NCBI GenBank assembly: GCA_004762125.1 | Contig: SIHQ01000003.1 | Span: 1 to 64,000 of the forward strand | Origin: Oceanospirillales bacterium | GTDB taxonomy: Bacteria > Pseudomonadota > Gammaproteobacteria > Pseudomonadales > Endozoicomonadaceae | Length of the DNA: 64,000 nt | Direction: 5' to 3' | Shown: in pieces, positions 36,508-46,040 of the stretch | How positions within the stretch are numbered: position 1 is the first letter of the stretch | Layout: every line of letters starts with the position of its first letter | The notes under the pieces: model-generated | What the model was told of the DNA's origin: nothing | Database searches by the model: none | What the model saw: only the letters and a program-made list of their open reading frames with translations | Program-made: the position numbers and the translations under genes

Positions 36508-38276
36508 GCAGCCGATCGATTGTATTCCAGAAATCTTTTGGCTCCGGTAGCCCCCATATATTTGTTCAGGGTGCGCTCATCCACTTTCATCAGATCAACG
36601 ATAATCAACCCATCCAGTGCATTGTTAAAATCCGGGTCAACATTAAAGGCAGCCAGTTCTCCACGAAGTTTTAGATATTGCCTTAAAAGCACTGGAATAC
36701 CTTTATTGTCTTTCTCCAACTGCTGAACCAGCAGCGACAATTGCTCAACATCAGCCACTCCCTTGAGATCTGCTGTATTCCAGAATTGCTTTTTACCCGG
36801 TTTCATCGGTGTTGTTGGTTGTACCAGCTCTTTCAGCACCTGGTCAGAATTATTGACGGATAAACAGCCTGCCATCAACTGACGGGATATTTCTCGATAA
36901 TCACTGCTGATACTGACTGGACCAAACAGAACTCGATACCAAGGATTGGCTGCAACATAGGCTCCAATACCTTTCCAAAGCATCATCAAAGCACCAAGGC
37001 TACGTTGGTATTCCGGCACAACAAAAGAACGCCCCATTTCAAGGCAAGTGCCCATTTTGTGGATAAAGTCAGCGTGATAACGGAAAAGGCTTCTGGAGTA
37101 AATTCCATGGATACCTTTCTCTCTCAGAATTCGGTCCACCTGACCAATACGATAGGCTCCAACAATTTCCTTTTTTTCGTGATTCCACAGGAACAAATGT
37201 AAATAGTATTCATCGTATTTATCAAGATCCTGTGCCAACCCCGTCCCTTCCCCCACACCACGGAAAGTAATTTCTCGCAACCGACCAATTTGCGGAAGAA
37301 TATTGGGCAGCTCATCCGCTGAAGCGCAATAGACGGCCATTTCACCTTTTTCCAACAACAGGCACTTATCAGCGAGGGCAGCAACATCGGAGGCAAGCAG
37401 TTCCCTGTCAATCTCCTCGGCAATAGGCTCGACAGAAGTCACAACACTTGTATTTTGCTTTTTATGCTCAGGATCATGAACAGACAGCAGGTAGGTGTGT
37501 AATCGAAGATAGCTGGTGAGTGTGGAATCCGACTCCATAGAGCGATAGTCAGCCTGGGTCAGTGTTTTACCTATTCTAAAACCTATTGTTGAACCTCTCT
37601 TGTTCAAAAGCTCTCTGATCAACCTGATGGTTCTTAATTTGGGATGGATCATGCCAAGAAAATGAAACAACCAACCATTACGCCCTTCAATAAAGACAGG
37701 GGTAACATCTGCAGAGGTTTGTCGCGCAATACGGGATGCAGTATTACGCCACTTGGGATCGGTAACCTGCTTCAGTGGAAAATTATAACTGGACACTTCT
37801 CCAGCGGGAAAGATGAGCAGCATATGGCCATCTGCCACCCACTTCTGTGCTTCTTCAATGGCTTTCTGGTTTTTCTTACGGGCATTAGCACTAAGGACAT
37901 CCACACCGATGAACAGCTCCTGAAGCTCCTCTATGCGGCAAAGAATTTCATTTGTCAGAACCTTAACATCCGGCCTTACTTTTAATAGCAGGTCCGCTAA
38001 AGCTATGCCTTCAATACCACCAAAAGGATGATTAGCCACCACTACTGAGGAGCCTGTAGTAGGTATCGTGTCGAGAGAACCGGCAGAAACAGTATGGTTA
38101 ACCTGGAAGATTTTCAGAACTACCTTCAAAAATTCCCTGTGATGGTATTTCTCACGAACTTCATTCCTGTACAGGCTGTCCATAGTCTTTAGACCCAACA
38201 ACCATTCAGCTAAGGCTTCAGGCCAGCCAGTACGGGTTACCTTGGGCAAGCGGAAAGGTGAAGTTTCAGGGCTCAT
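36504..38276 (-). CDS. olsF: Bifunctional ornithine lipid synthase-like acyltransferase (OlsF type)
   Basis: The product is 590 residues with two fused domains. The N-terminal half is a PlsC-type acyltransferase (VVVANHPFGGIEGIALADL; LLIFPAGEVSSY), like OlsA. The C-terminal half is an OlsB-like GNAT domain (LREITFRGVGEGTG, CLEMGRSFVVPEYQRSLGALMMLWKGIGAYV). OlsF enzymes make ornithine lipids by adding a 3-hydroxy acyl chain to ornithine and then a second chain; they occur in Serratia and marine Bacteroidetes and gammaproteobacteria. The assignment is from this domain order; glycine or other amino acids could be the acceptor. Confidence 0.82.
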   Translation of the reverse strand: MSPETSPFRLPKVTRTGWPEALAEWLLGLKTMDSLYRNEVREKYHHREFLKVVLKIFQVNHTVSAGSLDTIPTTGSSVVVANHPFGGIEGIALADLLLKVRPDVKVLTNEILCRIEELQELFIGVDVLSANARKKNQKAIEEAQKWVADGHMLLIFPAGEVSSYNFPLKQVTDPKWRNTASRIARQTSADVTPVFIEGRNGWLFHFLGMIHPKLRTIRLIRELLNKRGSTIGFRIGKTLTQADYRSMESDSTLTSYLRLHTYLLSVHDPEHKKQNTSVVTSVEPIAEEIDRELLASDVAALADKCLLLEKGEMAVYCASADELPNILPQIGRLREITFRGVGEGTGLAQDLDKYDEYYLHLFLWNHEKKEIVGAYRIGQVDRILREKGIHGIYSRSLFRYHADFIHKMGTCLEMGRSFVVPEYQRSLGALMMLWKGIGAYVAANPWYRVLFGPVSISSDYREISRQLMAGCLSVNNSDQVLKELVQPTTPMKPGKKQFWNTADLKGVADVEQLSLLVQQLEKDNKGIPVLLRQYLKLRGELAAFNVDPDFNNALDGLIIVDLMKVDERTLNKYMGATGAKRFLEYNRSAA

Positions 38277-38583
38277 TCAGCTGTCCTTGTAGGGCTCTTA
38301 TGCTTATTGCACCACCAGAATCAACAATGATTCACTGATGGTTAAATTCCCTGTTTCCAGAGACTGCACTGAAGCCAACCTGACGTGACAAGACTTCGTA
38401 ATATCCGTCATACCCCAGACTCCTCACTTTATAATGACCAAGCTGGCTTCTATGAACAAGACTAGAAAGCAGAAATGACAGTACTATTAACAACCGATGA
38501 ATTTCTTGTGTCAGAGGCGAAGATTAGTTCAAGAGCGGCAGACATGGAGATATTTTCTCCATGTCTGAAAGGCAAGAAGCAGA
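38277..38583. other. Intergenic region with a 12-bp perfect hairpin at 38540-38568
   Basis: This gap of about 300 bases separates the OlsF gene (start 38276) from the end of the DoxX operon. The hairpin CAGACATGGAGA (38540-38551) / TCTCCATGTCTG (38557-38568) has a 5-base loop. It sits 15 bases beyond the DoxX stop on the minus strand, where a transcript end would lie, but lacks a U-run. The rest should hold the olsF promoter; no clear boxes seen. Confidence 0.5.
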
Positions 38584-39030
38584 TTAATTCAGGAAGGTTC
38601 TTTTCACCCAGTTATCCGTAGTGACGAACTCCCAGATAGTTAAAATAACAGCTGAAGCAAATACACCGCAGGCGTTATAAAACAACAGACCCCCGTCATA
38701 ACCGGTAATATTTCCCAGTTCATCAAACTCGGGCATTGAAATGCCTAGCGGAGTAAACAGGTGGAAATAAACGGCCCCAGCCATAACTCCCACGGCAATA
38801 CCTGCACCATAAAGTCGGGAAAGAGGTATCAGTAGCAGAATAGCCGCAATCAGCTCGACAACACCAACACCATAGGCTCCATAGTCAGCGAACCATTCAA
38901 AGCCTGACCAGTTTCCAAGTATCGAAAAGATATAAATTGTTTCATACGCATCCGAGAATTTAAAAAATAACGACTGAATAAAAACAAATGCGATATAAAC
39001 ACTCAATAACCACTTCAAACCGTTCTTCAT
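38584..39030 (-). CDS. DoxX-like membrane protein
   Basis: The product is 148 residues with four transmembrane segments, the size and layout of DoxX-like proteins: MKNGLKWLLSVYIAFVFIQSLFFKFS, VELIAAILLLIPLSRLYGAG, and a long middle loop (TPLGISMPEFDELGNITGYDGG). It is last of a four-gene set (DedA, ATP-grasp, YHS, DoxX), 15 bases after the YHS stop, so probably in one message. The role in the set is unknown. Confidence 0.82.
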   Translation of the reverse strand: MKNGLKWLLSVYIAFVFIQSLFFKFSDAYETIYIFSILGNWSGFEWFADYGAYGVGVVELIAAILLLIPLSRLYGAGIAVGVMAGAVYFHLFTPLGISMPEFDELGNITGYDGGLLFYNACGVFASAVILTIWEFVTTDNWVKRTFLN

Positions 39031-39045
39031 AACAATCTCCTGTTA

Positions 39046-39510
39046 TTAACGGGCAGTCATTTCTGGCCAGTTTTCGTTAGCTTTCTTGATAAAGCCGGTA
39101 ATATCCTGAAGCCACTTTTTCTGGATTTCAGCGTCGTAATTGAGATACAAACGATCATCGACAATTTTCCAGTAGTTCGGATCACCCGGCGCTCTCTGTT
39201 TCCTCGCAGCCACTGCCCAAGCACAGTACCCACCATATTGAGGACTGTACTTTTCAGGACTCTGCTGGAACATTTTCAGATGTTTTTCAGAGATAAAGTG
39301 CCACTCAGCACCTTTGTATTTGAACTTGAATTTAGCACTGCCTTTAACCGCCTTGCTTTCAGTAAAATAAGCTACTGAATCATAGCCACTAACAGCGGTA
39401 TTACTAAACCAGCCGGTATAAACATCTTTGCTAGCTGAAGCACTGACAGAAAAGAACAACAATCCTAACAGCGTAATTTGCAATCCCAGTCCTTTGAGTC
39501 TTGCTACCAT
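39046..39510 (-). CDS. Secreted YHS domain-containing protein
   Basis: The product is 154 residues with a signal peptide (MVARLKGLGLQITLLGLLFFSVSASA) and then a YHS-type domain: VSGYDSVAYFTESKAVKGSAKFKFKYKGAEWHFISEKHLKMFQQSPEKYSPQYGGYCA, which includes Y-D-x-V-A-Y-F and a cysteine (GGYCAWAV). YHS domains are thought to bind metal. GGGAGG precedes ATG 39510; the longer frame overlaps the ATP-grasp gene. It is third of the four-gene set with the DedA and ATP-grasp proteins. Confidence 0.88.
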   Translation of the reverse strand: MVARLKGLGLQITLLGLLFFSVSASASKDVYTGWFSNTAVSGYDSVAYFTESKAVKGSAKFKFKYKGAEWHFISEKHLKMFQQSPEKYSPQYGGYCAWAVAARKQRAPGDPNYWKIVDDRLYLNYDAEIQKKWLQDITGFIKKANENWPEMTAR

Positions 39511-39553
39511 CTCTGACCTCCCTATAGCTACTTGAAAGTAGCTATTTAAACAG

Positions 39554-40726
39554 CTACTCGGTGTCCGGGTAGTGCTTGACAAGTTCTCGTTCTTTCTTCC
39601 AGAACTTCAATAATCTGATTAAGGAAGGAGGACGAAAACCCCGGCGCCTGTTTATCCAACCTAATTGAAACAGGGTGCGATACTGATAAAACAGAACCCG
39701 GTAAACTTCTTTCAGAGAGCTACGGCAATCCCAGATATGACCGGCTTCACTGCTGGCACCATTTATTTCAAGTATATGATAGTTTTCGCCCTTCATTAGG
39801 GAGTCGATATCTTTAAATCTAATATCTATTCTTCCGTAGTAAAATTCAGGCAAGCCATTAGCTACCTCATCAAAGGACTTTTCCATTTCTTCAGAAATAA
39901 ATTCGCAACCATCCCTGAAAATACATCCCCTGCTGTGACTACCGGCAAATACCAGTCTGAAAGGCTGATTGTCAGGAATAACTTCATTTAATCTTTGATT
40001 GTGTCGCTTCAGATATAGCTCGGAAAGCTGACTAGATCTTGGATCTTTATTAATTAATTGCTGAAGTGTTGAGTGCCCATCTCCAACAATATAAGGCGGG
40101 TATTTAAGAGTGATTGAAAAAATTTCTCCACGTTTTTCACCTGGATAACGGATATAAAAAATACCCGCTTCCGCCTCATAAGGCACCAGCTTCTGTAGAA
40201 CAATTTTTCCCTGAACAGGAAACGTTTGAATGTAGCTTTTTAACTGCTCAGGTGATCGAATAATACGAACGCCTGCCCCACGGCAGCCTATGTCCGGCTT
40301 AGCGACAACAGGATAGTCAAGCCCTATGCAGCCCATCATCTGCCTTGCCTGTAAGACACCACCTTCCGGAGATTCCCAGTCAGCCAATAAACACCAAGAG
40401 GCTATTCGCTCTTTGGCCTTGTCACTGGCTATCGAAAAAACTTCTGATTTCGACTCTCCCACCATACCACTGAGAGAAATACCCGGATTGCTATTGAGGG
40501 GAAGACTGATACCTCTATAGCGAACAGATAACCAGAGCCATTGTATGGCTATGGGAAAATAAATCAGACTGCTTGGCCAAAACTCAAAAAGAGATACTGG
40601 CTTTGAAACACTGGCCAGTGGAGGCATACCAGGATGTACCTTCTTATTTTTAAATGTCGGTTTGATAAAGGCATCCAGCTCGGCTGTTTCAAACAATGCA
40701 CCTTCTCCTCTATCATGCTCTTTCAT
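39554..40726 (-). CDS. ATP-grasp family protein, D-alanine--D-alanine-ligase-like
   Basis: The product is 390 residues. The ATP-grasp core is clear: YPVVAKPDIGCRGAGVRIIRSPEQL (the phosphate loop), KIVLQKLVPYEAEAGIFYIRYPG, and a metal-binding end EINGASSEAGHIWD. The N-terminal ~130 residues contain a hydrophobic stretch (FWPSSLIYFPIAIQWLWLSVRY) that may bind the membrane. The reaction would couple a carboxylate to an amine, but the substrates cannot be inferred. It lies 19 bases after the DedA stop and is followed by YHS and DoxX genes. It is not a canonical ddl. Confidence 0.85.
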   Translation of the reverse strand: MKEHDRGEGALFETAELDAFIKPTFKNKKVHPGMPPLASVSKPVSLFEFWPSSLIYFPIAIQWLWLSVRYRGISLPLNSNPGISLSGMVGESKSEVFSIASDKAKERIASWCLLADWESPEGGVLQARQMMGCIGLDYPVVAKPDIGCRGAGVRIIRSPEQLKSYIQTFPVQGKIVLQKLVPYEAEAGIFYIRYPGEKRGEIFSITLKYPPYIVGDGHSTLQQLINKDPRSSQLSELYLKRHNQRLNEVIPDNQPFRLVFAGSHSRGCIFRDGCEFISEEMEKSFDEVANGLPEFYYGRIDIRFKDIDSLMKGENYHILEINGASSEAGHIWDCRSSLKEVYRVLFYQYRTLFQLGWINRRRGFRPPSLIRLLKFWKKERELVKHYPDTE

Positions 40727-40745
40727 CAGTCAATCTGCTTTTTTA

Positions 40746-41333
40746 TTAAAGTTTCTCATCCAGTACTGCTTTATAACGCCCAATAAGCCTGTGTATTTGT
40801 AGAAATCCTAAAACAAAAACTGGCAATAACAACCATTTCCAAGGACCAGTTTGTCCCCAATACATTGAACCCAAACTGTACAACCCGAAGAAGATAAAAC
40901 CTGTCCATAACAGGCTTGCCGAGAAAACGAGTATGGCAAACCTGAAAAAAGGCAACCCGAAAGAGCCACAGGCAGTATAAACCGGCAGCCTCAAACCCGG
41001 GATAATTCGAACAAAGAGAACGGTGAAGACCATTCTTCTTTTCAACCAAACGCTTGCATCATTTACCGCTTTTAAATCAAAAAAACGCTGCAGCCAGGTA
41101 ACACGAGGTAAAAGCGTACCCAACCCGTAAAGGCCAAGATCACCCGTAAAAATCCCAATAAAAAGTGCCAGGAAAGCCAGTTCGGAACTGATCAAACCAT
41201 CAGCACTGAGCAAGACTCCAGTAATGATTGCAGCATCTTCCAGAAGGTAAGTTCCCAGAAGAAGTAGCAGAGCCAGAGTCAGCGGATGCTGAACGGAATC
41301 CAGCAATTCTTCGAACATTGAAAACCCTGTCAT
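40746..41333 (-). CDS. DedA/VTT family membrane protein
   Basis: The product is 195 residues. It contains the VTT-domain motif AIITGVLLSADGLISSELAFLALFIGIFTGDLGLYGLG, including a G-D-x-x-x-Y that matches DedA, and FVRIIPGLRLPVYTACGSFGLPFFRF, the conserved R-x-x-P-G-x-R half. These proteins are thought to flip or move lipids. AGGAG precedes ATG 41333, so the longer frame from 41396 is not used. It is first of four genes with an ATP-grasp enzyme, YHS and DoxX proteins, suggesting membrane lipid or envelope modification (inference). Confidence 0.88.
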   Translation of the reverse strand: MTGFSMFEELLDSVQHPLTLALLLLLGTYLLEDAAIITGVLLSADGLISSELAFLALFIGIFTGDLGLYGLGTLLPRVTWLQRFFDLKAVNDASVWLKRRMVFTVLFVRIIPGLRLPVYTACGSFGLPFFRFAILVFSASLLWTGFIFFGLYSLGSMYWGQTGPWKWLLLPVFVLGFLQIHRLIGRYKAVLDEKL

Positions 41334-41508
41334 TAATTCGACTCCTGCTTTCAGGTTATACCTTTGGTCACTTTGAATACAATCAATTTGATTCATTCAC
41401 AGCGGAAAATGGTTACCGGTTAAACGCTCAACCATACTTATTTTTTAAACCGCTGAAATCTCGTACTTGTCACTGGACGCTCTGCTTTTAAATACAAGGA
41501 TAGTGCTG

Positions 41509-42876
41509 ATGAAACTGTGCAAAAATTTATTTTTTCTTCTTTCGACTACCTACCTGTCCATGGCTTCGGCACAGGTGCAGGACGAAGCCATCCCGGTACG
41601 AAATGATACAGATCGAATCTTTATTAAATATCATCCTGTGCCTACTGAAGGAAATGCCATTGCGTTTATTAAGCATGGGGTTTCCTACGGAGGGTTTGGT
41701 GTTGCAACGGGAAGAGTAAAGGAAAGCATATCTCTTGATGGCAGTGTGGCCTTGAGTGAAGTCAAAATCCTTGCTGACCGTCTGGAAATTGATCCACAGA
41801 TTGATTTCGCTGAGCCTGACTACCTGATGAAAACCATGCTGGCTCCCAATGACCCTTACTACAACCAGCAGTGGCACTATTTCAATGCCTCTTCAGGTAT
41901 TAATCTCCCTGCTGCATGGGATATCACTACCGGCTCCACAAGTGTGGTGGTAGCCGTCATTGACTCCGGGGTGCTGTATCACAGTGACCTTCAGGACAAG
42001 CTGCTCAATGGTTATGACTTTATCAAGGACATTTGGATCGCCAATGATGGTAACAGTCGAGACACTGACCCTCGAAATCCTGGTAATAATGTCCTGAGTG
42101 GTGACTGCGGCTTTCAGGAAGGTACCGCTGTACCCGCTTCACCGGTTCCCAGTGTCTGGCACGGCACACATGTATCAGGCACCATCGCTGCGGAGTCCAA
42201 TAATGGTGATGGCGTTTCAGGAATTGCCTGGCAGTCCAAAGTATTGCCATTAAGAGCTATTGGTCGCTGTTATGGCTATACCTCAGATATTGTTGATGCA
42301 ATGCTCTGGGCCGCAGGACTCCCCGTTACAGGTCTTTCCGTTAACCCCCAACCAGTGAAAGTTATCAATATGAGTTTGGGTGGAGGCGGCAGTGACTATT
42401 GCCCGGAAAATTATCAGAATGCCATCAACAGAGTTGTAGCGACAGGTGTCACCGTTGTTGTGGCTGCTGGCAACGAAAACGTTAATGCGGTCAGCATTTC
42501 TCCTGCTAACTGTAACAATGTGATTACCGTAGGCGCCATCGACAAAAGCGGCAGCCGATCAGATTATTCCAACTATGGCGCAACCGTCGATATCTCTGCA
42601 CCCGGCTCCAGTGTTCTATCTACCTACAATTCAGGTCAGAACGTCCCAGGACAAAGTATTTACAGTTTTATGGATGGAACCAGTATGGCTACTCCCCATG
42701 TAGCCGGAGTCATAGCCTTGATGTATGCCGTTAACCCCAATATTACTCCAGCCAGAGTAGAAGAAATTATCAAAGCCAATGCCAGAGCTTTTCCAAATAG
42801 CAGCTGTAATACCTCTCTTTGTGGTGCCGGTATTCTGGATGCGGGAGCAGCTGTACTCGATGCCAGTGACGAATAG
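41509..42876 (+). CDS. Subtilisin-like (S8) secreted serine protease
   Basis: The product is about 455 residues. A signal peptide (MKLCKNLFFLLSTTYLSMASA) is followed by a short propeptide-like region ending near PDYLMK. The catalytic triad is complete: Asp in VVVAVIDSGV, His in WHGTHVSGTIAAE, Ser in DGTSMATPHVAG; the oxyanion Asn lies in VVVAAGNEN. AAGGA precedes ATG 41509. It should be exported as a calcium-type subtilase. It is divergent from the DedA operon. No C-terminal P/homo-B or PPC domain is present, so it ends with the catalytic core. Confidence 0.95.
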   Translation: MKLCKNLFFLLSTTYLSMASAQVQDEAIPVRNDTDRIFIKYHPVPTEGNAIAFIKHGVSYGGFGVATGRVKESISLDGSVALSEVKILADRLEIDPQIDFAEPDYLMKTMLAPNDPYYNQQWHYFNASSGINLPAAWDITTGSTSVVVAVIDSGVLYHSDLQDKLLNGYDFIKDIWIANDGNSRDTDPRNPGNNVLSGDCGFQEGTAVPASPVPSVWHGTHVSGTIAAESNNGDGVSGIAWQSKVLPLRAIGRCYGYTSDIVDAMLWAAGLPVTGLSVNPQPVKVINMSLGGGGSDYCPENYQNAINRVVATGVTVVVAAGNENVNAVSISPANCNNVITVGAIDKSGSRSDYSNYGATVDISAPGSSVLSTYNSGQNVPGQSIYSFMDGTSMATPHVAGVIALMYAVNPNITPARVEEIIKANARAFPNSSCNTSLCGAGILDAGAAVLDASDE

Positions 42877-43064
42877 CCATATTTCTGTCAGTCCATGTAG
42901 GCCAGACGACCGTATTTGGAGGGTTTTATCCGGCAATTCCCTCCATAGCGACTGAACCCCACTTTATCCTTTCCTGATTCAACTAGGTTGTATAGAGGAA
43001 GCCTTATATTTATCTCCCCAAACTTTCGCTGTGTTCTGGGCATCAGGGAATCAAGCTGGACTCC

Positions 43065-45884
43065 ATGGTTACTTTTAAAAATTTGCCCATCAAACGTAAG
43101 CTGCGCTACGCAATGCTGATCGTTGCCTATTCCGTATTGCTGGTTACCTTATCTATTTCAAGCATCAGTGACCTGATTCGCTCTCGCGCAGCTCTTGTCA
43201 GCAATATGGAAACTCTCGCGGAAGTGATTGGTATCAATGCCAGAGCCTCCCTGGAATCCGGTGACAGCAGCTCGGCAATGAAACTGCTGGAAAGCTTCAA
43301 GGGTACAGCTCACGTAGAAACGGCTTTTCTTTTAAATCCGGAAGGTGAGGAGGTTGCTAGCTACTCTCAAAGTGACAATCCACCATGGAGCTTCTCTCTT
43401 CAGGATCTAGACAGGCCACTGACTGTCTTCAGTAATACCCGATTGCATTTATACCGTCCGATCATTGAAGACGGCGAACTCATCGGGGCTATTTATATTC
43501 AATCTAATTTGTCACCTCTGTACATGGAGCTGACTCAAAATCTGTTGCTGACATTGATTGCTGCACTGATTTCCATTGTTCTGGCTTCCTTTCTGGCGGC
43601 AAGGCTGCAGCGACTACTCAGCGAGCCCATTTCCGAGCTAGCAAAAACCATCAGCCTGATGACAGAAAAAGAGCAGTACGATCAGCGTGTCCATAAATTT
43701 GATAACGACGAAATCGGTCAGCTCTACGACTGTTTCAATGAATTGCTGATGCATATTCAGGAAAGAGATCAGCGGCTTCAACAACATCGTGAAAACCTGG
43801 AAGCTTCCGTAGCAGAACGAACCCGAGAGCTGAACCTAACCAACCGTGAATTAAAAGAAAACATCAGTGAACTGAATGAAGCCAAGGAAGCGGCACTCGA
43901 AGCTGCCAAGGCCAAGAGTGCTTTCCTAGCCAATATGAGCCATGAAATCCGTACTCCCATGAATGGTGTTTTGGGTATGTTGGAACTGCTCAAAGACACC
44001 ATGCTGGATCGTGTGCAGCGCGACTTTCTGGAAACAGCTTACAGCTCAGCAGATTCACTGCTTCAGGTTATTAATGACATTCTTGATTTCTCCAAGATCG
44101 AAGCAGGCAAGATGGAGATCGAACATGTCGATATGAATCCTGCTGAAATTGCTGAAGATGTCTGTGCTTTGTTAGCAGTAAAAGCCAGAGAGAAACGCCT
44201 CGAGGTAAACTGCTTTACCGACGTCAATCTTCCCTCTGTGGTCAAAGGTGACTCTGTCCGACTTCGCCAGGTGATTACCAACCTGGTGGGTAACGCCGTT
44301 AAGTTTACCGAGAAGGGCGAAGTGGTTGTAAGGCTTAATCTCATCGACACTAAAGACGACTATGTTCGCATTGAGTTTCTGGTTGAAGATACCGGCATAG
44401 GTATCGCCGAGGATGTTCTTCCGAATCTATTCTCGGCATTCACTCAAGCTGATAGCGGTACGACTCGTAAGTTTGGCGGTACCGGACTAGGGCTGACTAT
44501 CTCTCGACAACTGGTCGATCTCATGGGTGGTTCCGTCGAAGTGTCCAGTGTTCCCGGAATTGGTTCAACCTTCTCATTTTGCCTGGATCTGGAAATCTCG
44601 GAGGAACAGACACTCAATTCTAAAAACATCACTCACGATCTTCAGGAAACCCGAACTCTGATCGTTGATGACAATGCCACCAACCGAGAAATTCTCAGGC
44701 ATTACCTAACCGCTTGGGGTATTGAGCACGATGAAGCCGAATCGGGTGAAGGTGCTCTGGAAAAGATGCGTCAGGCAGTAAAGGACGGCAAGCCCTTTGA
44801 ACTTATACTGCTTGATATGGACATGCCTGGCATGGATGGTTTTACCCTGTCAGAAAAAATTGAAGCTATTCCTGAGCTGGCCTTATCCCGAAGAATTATG
44901 CTCAGCTCGTCAGGCTTTATAACACGGAAAAAACAGAAATCTGCCGGTATTTCTGCCTGTCTGAACAAGCCTTTCAGACAATCTCGATTACTTGATACCG
45001 CCATGCTTGTCATGCATGAACACCAGATTGGTAATAATGAAGCCGCCATCGTAGAAGAAGATCCTCGAACCTTTAGTCAAAGCATTCGCGTGTTACTGGT
45101 TGAGGACAATATCGTTAACCAGAAAGTCGCCGTCAGTATGTTGAAGAGAGTAGGAATCAGTGAGCCGGACATTGCCGCAGATGGCAAAGAAGCCGTTGCC
45201 ATGACACTAAAGGAAGAATACGACCTGATTTTGATGGATTGTCAGATGCCGGAAATGTCTGGTTACGAAGCAACCGGACTGATTCGCAAAAGGGAAGACA
45301 CTCATCATCTACCCAGAATCCCTATCGTTGCCATGACAGCGAATGCCATGCAAGGAGACAGAGAGAAATGCTTGGCCTGTGGCATGGATGACTATCTCAG
45401 CAAACCGATCAAATCGGCTCTCCTTAAGGAAAAACTGGCTCAGTGGTTGATCAGCGATATTAATGAAACTGAAGATGAAAATGAAAATGAAAATGAAAAT
45501 GGTGACACTGAAGAAGATCCTATGGAAATCTTTGGTGACAATAACGATCCCATCATTAACGAATCTGTATTGGATACCCTCAAAGATATTATGGAAGAAG
45601 AATTCGCTGGCTTGCTGGACAGTTATCTTGAAGATGCACCCTCACTCCTCAACGATATGAAAGAGTCCGCAAAAGAAGCTAATTTAGAGATTATTGTCAG
45701 AGCCGCTCATACCCTTAAATCCAGCAGTAGTAATCTGGGTGCATCACTACTGGCTGGAGTAGCCTTTGAAATTGAAAAGAAAGGTAAAGAGAAGAAACTG
45801 ACTGAGGCCACTGCATTAATTCCGCAAGTTGAAAAAGCACTGGAATTTACGATGGCGGCCTTAGAAAAAGTAAAAAATTCTTAA
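43065..45884 (+). CDS. Hybrid sensor histidine kinase with two receiver domains and an Hpt domain
   Basis: The product is 939 residues. Order: membrane helix, periplasmic sensor (~35-160, CHASE8-like), second membrane helix, HAMP, coiled coil, HisKA with H293 in [15 protein letters not shown], HATPase (~395-520), receiver 1 with D584 ([11 protein letters not shown]), receiver 2 with D725 ([11 protein letters not shown]), a short acidic spacer and an Hpt domain with H882 ([10 protein letters not shown]). It can pass phosphate from H293 via the receivers to H882 and on to an unknown regulator. BarA-like, but with two receivers and no adjacent response regulator. Confidence 0.95.
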   Translation: MVTFKNLPIKRKLRYAMLIVAYSVLLVTLSISSISDLIRSRAALVSNMETLAEVIGINARASLESGDSSSAMKLLESFKGTAHVETAFLLNPEGEEVASYSQSDNPPWSFSLQDLDRPLTVFSNTRLHLYRPIIEDGELIGAIYIQSNLSPLYMELTQNLLLTLIAALISIVLASFLAARLQRLLSEPISELAKTISLMTEKEQYDQRVHKFDNDEIGQLYDCFNELLMHIQERDQRLQQHRENLEASVAERTRELNLTNRELKENISELNEAKEAALEAAKAKSAFLANMSHEIRTPMNGVLGMLELLKDTMLDRVQRDFLETAYSSADSLLQVINDILDFSKIEAGKMEIEHVDMNPAEIAEDVCALLAVKAREKRLEVNCFTDVNLPSVVKGDSVRLRQVITNLVGNAVKFTEKGEVVVRLNLIDTKDDYVRIEFLVEDTGIGIAEDVLPNLFSAFTQADSGTTRKFGGTGLGLTISRQLVDLMGGSVEVSSVPGIGSTFSFCLDLEISEEQTLNSKNITHDLQETRTLIVDDNATNREILRHYLTAWGIEHDEAESGEGALEKMRQAVKDGKPFELILLDMDMPGMDGFTLSEKIEAIPELALSRRIMLSSSGFITRKKQKSAGISACLNKPFRQSRLLDTAMLVMHEHQIGNNEAAIVEEDPRTFSQSIRVLLVEDNIVNQKVAVSMLKRVGISEPDIAADGKEAVAMTLKEEYDLILMDCQMPEMSGYEATGLIRKREDTHHLPRIPIVAMTANAMQGDREKCLACGMDDYLSKPIKSALLKEKLAQWLISDINETEDENENENENGDTEEDPMEIFGDNNDPIINESVLDTLKDIMEEEFAGLLDSYLEDAPSLLNDMKESAKEANLEIIVRAAHTLKSSSSNLGASLLAGVAFEIEKKGKEKKLTEATALIPQVEKALEFTMAALEKVKNS
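45477..45500 (+). repeat. Hexanucleotide microsatellite (GAAAAT)4 inside the histidine kinase gene
   Basis: Four perfect GAAAAT copies encode E-N four times in the acidic spacer between receiver 2 and the Hpt domain. Six-base units keep the frame, so copy-number change would alter linker length only, not switch the gene off. Confidence 0.9.
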
Positions 45885-45912
45885 TAAGAAAAACATAAAG
45901 AGTAATAAAAAA

Positions 45913-45937
45913 GAAAGCCCCGCAAAGCGGGGCTTTC
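45913..45937 (+). terminator. Rho-independent terminator downstream of the histidine kinase gene
   Basis: GAAAGCCCCGC (45913-45923), loop AAA, GCGGGGCTTTC (45927-45937): a perfect 11-bp stem. It lies 28 bases after the kinase stop; A-rich sequence on the other side lets it also serve the minus-strand acyl-CoA dehydrogenase gene. Confidence 0.9.
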
Positions 45938-46040
45938 TACTGGGTCGACTCCTTGTGAGCATCCTGCCCAAATCAGCATCCTGCATCTACATCCCTGTAG
46001 ATTAAAGGCCCAGTAAACTAACTATAGACAATCGTTCCTG

